Positions 51,212-58,243 of a stretch of 64,000 bases of DNA are shown here, one piece after another (position 1 is the stretch's first letter; each line of letters opens with the position of its first letter). The stretch spans positions 558,001 to 622,000 of the forward strand of contig NZ_CP033107.1 in the NCBI RefSeq assembly GCF_003856975.1, written 5' to 3'. Below the pieces are notes generated by a model that had not been told where the DNA came from, ran no database searches, and saw nothing but the letters and a program-made list of their open reading frames with translations. Origin of the DNA: Plantibacter sp. PA-3-X8 (lineage in GTDB: Bacteria; Actinomycetota; Actinomycetes; Actinomycetales; Microbacteriaceae). The translations under genes were made by a program, and so were the position numbers.

Positions 51212-52528
51212 TCAGGCGTTCCGGCGGCGGACGAGCAGGAACGCCGCGCCTCCGGCCAGCAGCGCCAGTGCGCCACCCACCGACGCCCACAGCTCCGCAC
51301 CCGTTCGTGCCAGCTCTCCTCCGGGACGCCCATCGGTGGGCACGACAGGAGTCACTGCCGCCGGGACGCCCGTGTACCACGAGGCATCCGACACCGACAC
51401 GGTCTCCAGGTCGGGTCGTGCGGCGCCGGTCGAGTCGGCAGGGACACCGACGGCCGTCGCGGTGTTCATGTAGGGCCCGTCGATGGCCGTTCCGTTCGCG
51501 ACGCAGGTCACCGACTCGCCGGGGGCGAGCAGCGCGATCACGTTGCCGCCATCACCACAGACGATGTCGGCGCCGTCGACCTGGTCGTCCGTGACGACGA
51601 CCTCGGCGAGGTGGGTGTTGCCGGCGTTGCCGACCCGGTAGGTCCAGGCGACGGCGCTGTCGATCACGATCTCCGGGCCGGGTGCCTCGGTGACATCCTG
51701 ATCGTTGGTGAACTTCTCCATCGAGATTGCTGGCGCGACCGCCTCGAGCGGGAGTTCGAACGCCCACCACAACCCGGACATGGGAGTGGTGTTCGGCGAG
51801 GAGCCGTTCAGCGTGATCGTGAGGTCGGAGATCTCGGTGTTGGTGGTGAAGGTCTGCGTGACGCCGTTCGCGCCGGCCGGGCACACCGAACTAATGTCGA
51901 CCTGACCCGTCTCCGCATCCACCGTGACCGCGCCGGGGGTTCCGGATCCGGTGTCCGCCCGGTAGTCCAGCCAGGACCCGGCGACATCGGAGGACAGCCG
52001 TGCGCTCTCCGACGCCCCGTCGCGGCACACATCGACGTCGTTGAAGGCCAGGACCGCGCCGGCGGGAAGGGCACCACCTTGCAGACCGGAGAAGTCGAAG
52101 GTGTAGGTGGCGCTCCCCTCGTTGTTGAAGACCGTCCAGGAATCCGCGTACACCTGCCCGACGGGCGTCTGTTCGGCGTTGTTGAACTTGGGTCCGATCG
52201 TCGGCAGGAAGGTACCGGCATCTGTCCGACCACTGGTCGACACGGCCATCTGGACCTCGCCGATCGCTGCCGGCGGGAGCACCTTGCCGGTCGACGGGTC
52301 CGGCTCGCGGAATCGCAGTGGGTAGGTCTGGCCATCAGCCAGCGTGGTCTGGTCCATTCCGGTCAGGCCGGTCACGCCATCGCTGGTCAGAGGCGGGACG
52401 GTGGTTCCGATCGGGTGGTCCGGCGTCATCGGTGCAGACGCCGCGTGAGCCGGCGCGGCCATCAGCGTCGAGCCGACGGTGGCGAGGACCGCCAGAGTGA
52501 TGAGGTTCGTCGTCCGTTTCGTGGACAT
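51212..52528 (-). CDS. cell-surface protein with LAxTG sortase motif
   Basis: 438 residues. Signal peptide (about 1-29, AAPAHA cleavage) is followed by beta-rich repeats of the DUF11/Ig type (TYRVGNAGNTHLAEVVVTDD, GESVTCVANGTA). The C-terminus has ELARTGAE, a hydrophobic span and RRRNA, a class E sortase signal (LAxTG). Thus it is anchored covalently to peptidoglycan or retained in the wall. Start ATG has AGGAG upstream. No sortase is in the window. Confidence 0.87.
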   Translation of the reverse strand: MSTKRTTNLITLAVLATVGSTLMAAPAHAASAPMTPDHPIGTTVPPLTSDGVTGLTGMDQTTLADGQTYPLRFREPDPSTGKVLPPAAIGEVQMAVSTSGRTDAGTFLPTIGPKFNNAEQTPVGQVYADSWTVFNNEGSATYTFDFSGLQGGALPAGAVLAFNDVDVCRDGASESARLSSDVAGSWLDYRADTGSGTPGAVTVDAETGQVDISSVCPAGANGVTQTFTTNTEISDLTITLNGSSPNTTPMSGLWWAFELPLEAVAPAISMEKFTNDQDVTEAPGPEIVIDSAVAWTYRVGNAGNTHLAEVVVTDDQVDGADIVCGDGGNVIALLAPGESVTCVANGTAIDGPYMNTATAVGVPADSTGAARPDLETVSVSDASWYTGVPAAVTPVVPTDGRPGGELARTGAELWASVGGALALLAGGAAFLLVRRRNA

Positions 52529-52661
52529 GGTTCTCCTAGGGGGCGCGGTGCATGGGTGGGCCTCACCGAAGCTGTCGCGAACGCGGGTCATCGACATCCG
52601 GTGAAGGGGCGGTGCGGCGGAACGTCATGACGACGCCTCGGGGAGGACGTCAGGTCTCGCC

Positions 52662-52692
52662 ACATATCGACTCGTTTGAGTAACTGATATGT
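52662..52692. promoter_or_regulatory. nested AT-rich palindrome upstream of the surface protein
   Basis: Outer arms ACATATC (52662-52668) and GATATGT (52686-52692) enclose a second repeat ACTC/GAGT (52670-52681). The AT-rich setting, next to TATAAC-like boxes on the minus strand, is unlike the surrounding GC-rich DNA and suggests an operator for the surface protein gene. Confidence 0.45.
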
Positions 52693-52757
52693 AAGACGTT
52701 ATATGACGAATGCGAAATACTCAACCGTCGTTGCGGAGTGCAACCACACGGTCGACG

Positions 52758-53648
52758 TCACTCGGTCGAGCGACGCTCCCGGACCGCGTCGAAGGTCCGC
52801 TGCAGCGCACCGATGGACGCTTCGGCGTCGACCTGGGCGACTCCGATGAAGAGGCAGTCGACGACCATCAGCTGTGCGATCCGGCTGCCGAGCGCTCCCG
52901 AGCGGAACGCCGTCTCCCGCGCGGACGTCTGGAGGACGATGTCCGCGCTGGTCGCCAGGGTCGACTCCGCGTGGTTGGTGATCGCGATGGTCGTCGCCCC
53001 GGAGCGGGCCGCGAGCCGGAGGTAGTCGACGGTGTCAGCGGTCGCGCCGGAGTGCGAGATCGCGACGGCGACCGCCTGCTCGTCGAGGATCGCAGCGGCG
53101 GTCCAGGCGGCATGCGGGTCGGGCCATTCGAGCGCCACGCGCCCGATCCGCGAGAGCTTCCGCTGCAGGTCGACGGCGACGATGGAGCTCGCTCCGACAC
53201 CGAAGATGTCGACCCGGCGAGCGCCGGCGACCGCGGCGACCGCACGCGTGAGGGCTGCCGTGTCGAGCGCCTGTGCGGTGTCGGCGATCGAGAGGGATTC
53301 GTTCGCGGCGACCTTCGCGACGATGTCGTCGAGGCTGTCTCCGGCGACGATGTCGGGCGACTGCACGTTCGTCCCGGCGAGCGCGAGCCGCTCGCGGAGG
53401 TTCTCCTCGGTCAGGTCGTGGCGGAAGTCCTTGAAGCGGTCGTAGCCGATCTTGCGCGTGAAACGGACGACCGTCGTCGTCGACGTCGACGCCTCTTCGG
53501 CGATCTCGGCGACCGACCGCGTCGCGAAGGCGCCCGGGTCGGCGAGCAGCGATTCGGCGATCCGCCGCTCGGAGGGACGGAGTTCGTCGATACGAGCGCG
53601 CACCTCGGTGGACACCGCCCGTGATGTCCGGTGGACGTCGGCTCCCAT
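52758..53648 (-). CDS. MurR/RpiR-family regulator
   Basis: 296 residues. N-terminal HTH_6 (about 10-80; RPSERRIAESLLADPGAFA, ASTSTTTVVRFTRKIGY) and C-terminal SIS sugar-phosphate-binding domain (about 130-280; VDIFGVGASSIVAVDL, ISHSGATADTV, ITNHAESTLA). It is divergent from the transporter-anmK-murQ-nagB-dehydrogenase run and is the likely local regulator, sensing MurNAc6P or GlcNAc6P. Confidence 0.9.
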   Translation of the reverse strand: MGADVHRTSRAVSTEVRARIDELRPSERRIAESLLADPGAFATRSVAEIAEEASTSTTTVVRFTRKIGYDRFKDFRHDLTEENLRERLALAGTNVQSPDIVAGDSLDDIVAKVAANESLSIADTAQALDTAALTRAVAAVAGARRVDIFGVGASSIVAVDLQRKLSRIGRVALEWPDPHAAWTAAAILDEQAVAVAISHSGATADTVDYLRLAARSGATTIAITNHAESTLATSADIVLQTSARETAFRSGALGSRIAQLMVVDCLFIGVAQVDAEASIGALQRTFDAVRERRSTE

Positions 53649-53702
53649 CGGTGCTCCTCTCGACCGTCAACACTGTACCGTCGGCACCCACCGGCAGGAT
53701 GT

Positions 53703-53716
53703 ATGGAAATTACCAT
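53703..53716. promoter_or_regulatory. candidate RpiR/MurR operator
   Basis: ATGGAAATTACCAT is a 14-bp near-palindrome (one mismatched pair) in the gap between the regulator and transporter genes, closely resembling TGGAAWTTWCCA-type sites of RpiR regulators. It would control both directions. Confidence 0.6.
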
Positions 53717-53850
53717 CCGTCGTTGAATTGTGTATGTTTGTTGCACCGACTCGCGACCAGTGCCCTCCTCAGGTGCGGACTGGCCGACACGTGTAGCGGA
53801 GTACCGCGGGTGCTGCCGGCATGCACGATCCAGGAACCAAGGGAGGTCCC

Positions 53851-55176
53851 GTGACCAGCTCCACACCACGCAGCGACGTGATCAGCAGCACCGCCCGACG
53901 CCGGGCCATCGTCGCCGGCAGCGTCGGCAACTTCATCGAGTGGTACGAGTTCGGGATCTACGGGTTCCTCGCCACGATCCTCGCCGCGCAGTTCTTCAGC
54001 GACGGCCAGCAGACCGGCATCGAGTCGCTCATCGCGACCTACGCGTCCTTCGCGATCGCCTTCTTCTTCCGCCCGGTCGGGGCGGCGCTCTTCGGCCGGA
54101 TCGGCGATCGGATCGGCCGCAAGCCGACGCTCATCCTCGTCCTCGTCATGATGTCCGGGGCGACCGCACTCATCGGCATCCTCCCGACGTACGCCTCCAT
54201 CGGCATCGCGGCGCCCATCCTGCTCACGATCGTGCGCATCCTGCAGGGCCTGTCCGCCGGCGGTGAGTTCGGTGGCGCCGTCTCGGTCATGACCGAGTTC
54301 GCACCTGCCGGGAAGCGCGGCTTCTACGGATCGTGGCAGTCGTTCACGGTCGCACTCGGACTCCTCGGCGGCGCCGGTACCGTCGCGCTGCTGGCATCCC
54401 TGCTGTCCGAAGCCGATCTGGCGGCGTGGGGCTGGCGGATCGCCTTCCTGCTCGCCATCCCCCTCGGCGCGGTCGCCCTGTTCCTCCGCCTGAAGCTCGA
54501 GGAGACCCCGGAGTTCCAGAAGGTCGCCGCCGCCGACACCACCGACGTCGCCAAGCCGGTGGTCGTGCGGGCGGGCGCCGCCGAGACCGCCAAGGCGATC
54601 CTCCTGGGGATCGGTCGCCTGATGGGCTGGTCCGCCGCCGGGTACACCTTCCTCGTCGTCATGCCCTCCTACCTCCAGAGCAGCCTCAACGCCTCGTTCC
54701 AGGAAGCACTGATCTCCACGGTCCTCGCGAACGCCGGCTTCGCCGCGACGATCCTCCCGGCCGGCTGGCTGTCGGACAAGATCGGTCGGCGTTGGGTGAT
54801 GCTCACCGGCACCGGGCTCATCGTGATCCTGGCGCTGCCCCTGCTCAACGTGCTGCAGAACCCGGACCTCGGCGTCGGAGTTCACGGCCTCGCCGTGTTC
54901 GTCGCCGGAGCGGTCGTCGGCCTGATCGCAGGCCCGGGCCCCGCCATGCTCGCCGAGATGTTCCCCACCTCCGTGCGGTACACCGGCCTCGGGCTGTCCT
55001 ACTCGATCTCGAACGCCGTCTTCTCGGGCAGCGCCGGCCTCATCATCACGTCGCTGATCGCCTCGACCGGCAACGTCGACGTCCCGGCGTACTACGTGAT
55101 GGCGACCTGCCTCGTGAGCGCGATCGCCATCGGTACGCTCCGCGGGAGCGCCCACCGGGCGGAGCTGCGCAAGTGA
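53851..55176 (+). CDS. MHS-family metabolite:H+ symporter
   Basis: 441 residues, twelve membrane segments. MHS landmarks are VGNFIEWYEFGIYGFLA (helix 1), FRPVGAALFGRIGDRIGRKP, RILQGLSAGGEFGG and PTSVRYTGLGLSYSISNAVF. GTG 53851 has GGGAGG eight bases before it. First gene of the MurNAc run, so it may import MurNAc, anhydro-MurNAc or the D-lactate. The MHS family mostly carries carboxylates, and MurNAc carries a lactyl carboxylate. Substrate inferred. Confidence 0.88.
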   Translation: MTSSTPRSDVISSTARRRAIVAGSVGNFIEWYEFGIYGFLATILAAQFFSDGQQTGIESLIATYASFAIAFFFRPVGAALFGRIGDRIGRKPTLILVLVMMSGATALIGILPTYASIGIAAPILLTIVRILQGLSAGGEFGGAVSVMTEFAPAGKRGFYGSWQSFTVALGLLGGAGTVALLASLLSEADLAAWGWRIAFLLAIPLGAVALFLRLKLEETPEFQKVAAADTTDVAKPVVVRAGAAETAKAILLGIGRLMGWSAAGYTFLVVMPSYLQSSLNASFQEALISTVLANAGFAATILPAGWLSDKIGRRWVMLTGTGLIVILALPLLNVLQNPDLGVGVHGLAVFVAGAVVGLIAGPGPAMLAEMFPTSVRYTGLGLSYSISNAVFSGSAGLIITSLIASTGNVDVPAYYVMATCLVSAIAIGTLRGSAHRAELRK

Positions 55177-56336
55177 GCCGCCCGATGCGCGTCATCGGCC
55201 TCATGTCCGGCACCTCGCACGATGCGATCGACGCCGCCGCAGCCGAGATCAGCGTGGACGGCGACACCCTCGTCGTCCGCCCGCTCGGGATGCTCACCGA
55301 CGGGTACGACCCGGAACTGCGAGCCGCGATCACCGCAGCCCTGCCACCGGCGACCACCAGTGTCGACGACGTCTGCCGGTTGGACACGCGGATCGGGCAG
55401 GCCTTCGCCGATCTCGCGGTGCGAGCGGTCGCGGAGCTCTGCGACGGTGACGCCGACCTGATCGTCTCCCACGGCCAGACGATGTACCACTGGGTCGAGG
55501 ACGGCCGGGTCGAGGGCACGCTCCAGCTCGGCCAGCCGGCCTGGATCGCCGAACGCACCGGTTGCACCGTCGTCGCGGACCTGCGTTCACGTGACGTCGC
55601 GGCCGGCGGGCAGGGTGCTCCGCTCGTCAGCATGATCGACGCGCTCTGGCTGGGCGGCGAGACCGCAGCGGCCGTCAACCTCGGTGGAATCGCCAACGCC
55701 ACCATCGTGCGGCCCGGCCAGGACCCGATCGCGTTCGACAGCGGACCGGCGAACGCCCTCATCGACGCCGTCGTCGCCGAGCACACCGACGGCGCCCGGC
55801 AGTTCGACGCCGACGGCGAGCTCGCCGCGCGTGGCACCGTCGACGAGGAGACGCTCGACCTCCTCCTGCGCGAGCCGTACTACCAGCGCCCCGCCCCGAA
55901 GTCGACGGGCAAGGAACTGTTCCACCTCGACTACCTCCGCAAGCAGCTCGCCGGCCGTCCGACGCTTCCGATCGAGGACCTCGTCGCGACCCTGACCGAA
56001 TTGACCGCACGGACCGTCGCCGACGCCGTCCGTGGGGTGGAGCGCGTCATCCTCGCCGGCGGAGGGGTGCGCAATCCCCAGCTCGTCGCGCGCATCCGGG
56101 CTGCACTCCCCGAGGCCGACGTCGTCAGCAGCGACGACGCGGGCCTCCCCTCCGACGCGAAGGAGGCGCTCGCCTTCGCCGTGCTCGGCTTCCTGACGGT
56201 GAACGGCCAGGCGGGATCCCTCCCCTCGGCCACCGGCGCCTCGCACGGCAGCGTCCTCGGCGCGATCGTCCCGGGGCACTCGCTCCCCGCGCGGACGCTC
56301 GACGGGCCGCCTCGCTCGCTGCGGTTCGAAGCATGA
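55173..56336 (+). CDS. anmK: anhydro-N-acetylmuramic acid kinase
   Basis: 387 residues, ATP-binding fold with GLMSGTSHDAIDAA at the N-terminus (phosphate 1 motif), SHGQTMYHW, AVNLGGIANATIV and LAGGGVRNPQLV. AnmK converts 1,6-anhydroMurNAc plus ATP to MurNAc6P. GTG start overlaps the transporter stop (GTGA); ATG at 55185 is an alternative. This is the entry step from cell-wall turnover products. Confidence 0.93.
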   Translation: MSRPMRVIGLMSGTSHDAIDAAAAEISVDGDTLVVRPLGMLTDGYDPELRAAITAALPPATTSVDDVCRLDTRIGQAFADLAVRAVAELCDGDADLIVSHGQTMYHWVEDGRVEGTLQLGQPAWIAERTGCTVVADLRSRDVAAGGQGAPLVSMIDALWLGGETAAAVNLGGIANATIVRPGQDPIAFDSGPANALIDAVVAEHTDGARQFDADGELAARGTVDEETLDLLLREPYYQRPAPKSTGKELFHLDYLRKQLAGRPTLPIEDLVATLTELTARTVADAVRGVERVILAGGGVRNPQLVARIRAALPEADVVSSDDAGLPSDAKEALAFAVLGFLTVNGQAGSLPSATGASHGSVLGAIVPGHSLPARTLDGPPRSLRFEA

Positions 56337-56402
56337 CCGTCGACAGCCCCACGGACCACCACGACGGCGCCAGCCCGTCCGACCCAGAACGGAGGGCCGA
56401 TC

Positions 56403-57320
56403 GTGCCTGAAGCATCGAGTACCTTGGCAGCGCTCTCCACCGAGGGACGCAACCCGCGCACGGTCGACCTCGACACGCTGGACACGCTCCGGCTGCTCGA
56501 GGTGATCAACGACGAGGACCGACTCGTCGCCGACGCGGTCCGAGCGGAACTGCCGAGCATCGCGCGCGCCGTGGAGCGCATCACGGAGGCTCGTCGGCAG
56601 GGTGGACGACTGATCTACCTCGGCGCGGGGACGAGCGGTCGGATCGGACTGCTCGACGCGGTCGAGTGCCCACCGACCTTCGGTACCGATCCCTCCGAAG
56701 TCCTGGGGCTCATCGCCGGCGGCGAGCACGCCTTCGTCGTCGCCGTCGAGGGTGCCGAGGACGACATCGAGCTCGGCGCCTCGGAACTCATCGCGGCCGA
56801 CCTCCGCCCCACGGACGTCGTCGTCGGTCTCGCGGCCAGCGGTCGCACCCCGTACGTCATCGGCGGCCTGCGCTACGCACGCCACCTGGGCGCGGGGACG
56901 ATCGCCGTGTCCTGCAACCGGAACGCCAGGATCAGCGCCGAGGCGGACATCGCCATCGAGGTGATGACCGGCCCCGAGGCGCTCACCGGTTCGACCCGTC
57001 TGAAGGCCGGCACCGCACAGAAGCTCGTGTGCAACATGCTGTCCACCGCGTCCATGGTGCGCTCGGGCAAGGTCTTCTCCAATCTCATGGTCGACGTGAA
57101 GCCGACCAACGAGAAGCTCGTCGACCGCGCGCAGCGGATCGTCGCCGACGCCACCGGTGTCGAACGGTCGATCGCCGACGACGCCCTGGAGCAGGCCGGC
57201 GCCCACGCCAAGACCGCCGTCGTCATGCTCCTCGCCGACGTGGACGCAGCGACGGCCGCCCGGCTGCTCGAATCACACGACGGCGACGTCCGCTCGGCCG
57301 TGGCCGCGGCGAGCGCCTGA
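56403..57320 (+). CDS. murQ: N-acetylmuramic acid 6-phosphate etherase
   Basis: 305 residues, SIS fold. LGAGTSGRIGLLDAVECPPTFG contains the catalytic Glu and phosphate loop. GLAASGRTPYVIGGL and STRLKAGTAQKLVCNMLST are MurQ-diagnostic. It cleaves the lactyl ether of MurNAc6P giving GlcNAc6P and D-lactate. GTG has GGAGG seven bases upstream. 66 nt separate it from anmK. A 25-codon frame between them (56333-56410) bridges the two genes and is probably not a gene. Confidence 0.95.
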   Translation: MPEASSTLAALSTEGRNPRTVDLDTLDTLRLLEVINDEDRLVADAVRAELPSIARAVERITEARRQGGRLIYLGAGTSGRIGLLDAVECPPTFGTDPSEVLGLIAGGEHAFVVAVEGAEDDIELGASELIAADLRPTDVVVGLAASGRTPYVIGGLRYARHLGAGTIAVSCNRNARISAEADIAIEVMTGPEALTGSTRLKAGTAQKLVCNMLSTASMVRSGKVFSNLMVDVKPTNEKLVDRAQRIVADATGVERSIADDALEQAGAHAKTAVVMLLADVDAATAARLLESHDGDVRSAVAAASA

Positions 57321-57339
57321 GCAGGAACGAGAGGACACC

Positions 57340-58125
57340 GTGGAGATCATCATCCTTCCCGACGCCGCCGAGGTCGGTCGCGTCGCCGGCGCGAAGATCG
57401 CGTCGATCGTCGCCGGGCGGCCCCAGGCCGTCATCGGGCTCGCGACCGGGTCCAGCCCGCAGGGCATCTACGCGGAACTGGCCCGTCGCGTGCAGGCGGG
57501 CTCGCTGTCGTTCGCCGAAGCGCGCGGCTTCGCGCTGGACGAGTACGTGGGCATCCCCGCCGACCACCCCGAGTCGTACGCCAGCGTGATCGCGCGTGAG
57601 GTCGTCGCCCCGCTCGGCTTCGACCCCTCGCGCGTCCGCGTCCCGGACGGTCGCGCTGCGGACCTCGCGGCCGCCGCGAAGGAGTACGACCGGGCCATCG
57701 CCGAGGCCGGCGGCATCGACGTGCAGATCCTCGGCATCGGGTCGAACGGACACATCGGGTTCAACGAGCCGACGTCGTCGTTCGCGTCACGCACGCGCAT
57801 CAAGACCCTGGCGCCGAAGACCCGCCAGGACAACGCCCGCTTCTTCGACTCGCCCGACCAGGTGCCGACCCACTGCATGACGCAGGGACTCGGGACCATC
57901 CTCGAGGCGCGCGAGCTCGTGTTGGTCGCCCAGGGGGCGGGGAAGGCCGACGCCGTCGCGGCCGCCGTCGAAGGACCGCTCAGCGCGTTCGTCCCCGGGT
58001 CGGCGCTCCAGCTGCACGAGCACGCCACCGTCATCGTCGACGAGGCAGCGGCATCAGGGCTGCAGTTGTCGGACTACTATCGCTACACCTACGACAACCG
58101 GCCGGACTGGCAACGCTTCGAATGA
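57340..58125 (+). CDS. nagB: glucosamine-6-phosphate deaminase
   Basis: 261 residues with GLATGSSPQGIYAEL, ALDEYVGI (catalytic Asp), IGSNGHIGFNEP (His/Glu) and AQGAGKADAV. Converts GlcN6P to fructose 6-phosphate and ammonia. Starts 19 nt after murQ with GTG. The preceding step, NagA deacetylation, is not encoded in the window, so nagA must lie elsewhere or be replaced. Confidence 0.95.
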   Translation: MEIIILPDAAEVGRVAGAKIASIVAGRPQAVIGLATGSSPQGIYAELARRVQAGSLSFAEARGFALDEYVGIPADHPESYASVIAREVVAPLGFDPSRVRVPDGRAADLAAAAKEYDRAIAEAGGIDVQILGIGSNGHIGFNEPTSSFASRTRIKTLAPKTRQDNARFFDSPDQVPTHCMTQGLGTILEARELVLVAQGAGKADAVAAAVEGPLSAFVPGSALQLHEHATVIVDEAAASGLQLSDYYRYTYDNRPDWQRFE

Positions 58126-58243
58126 ATCGGCCGGGCGATGGCCGACGACGCCCCATCCTCTGAGGCGTCCGGCCACCGCAGCCGCAACCCAGCACCCCGC
58201 TCCCCTGCACCCCGCTGACGCCCGCATTCGAGAAGGAAGCCTC

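Noticed and set aside
56333..56410. 25-codon frame between anmK and murQ overlapping both
   Set aside because: No ribosome site of its own and no conserved features; the murQ GTG has its own GGAGG. Kept only as a possible coupling frame.
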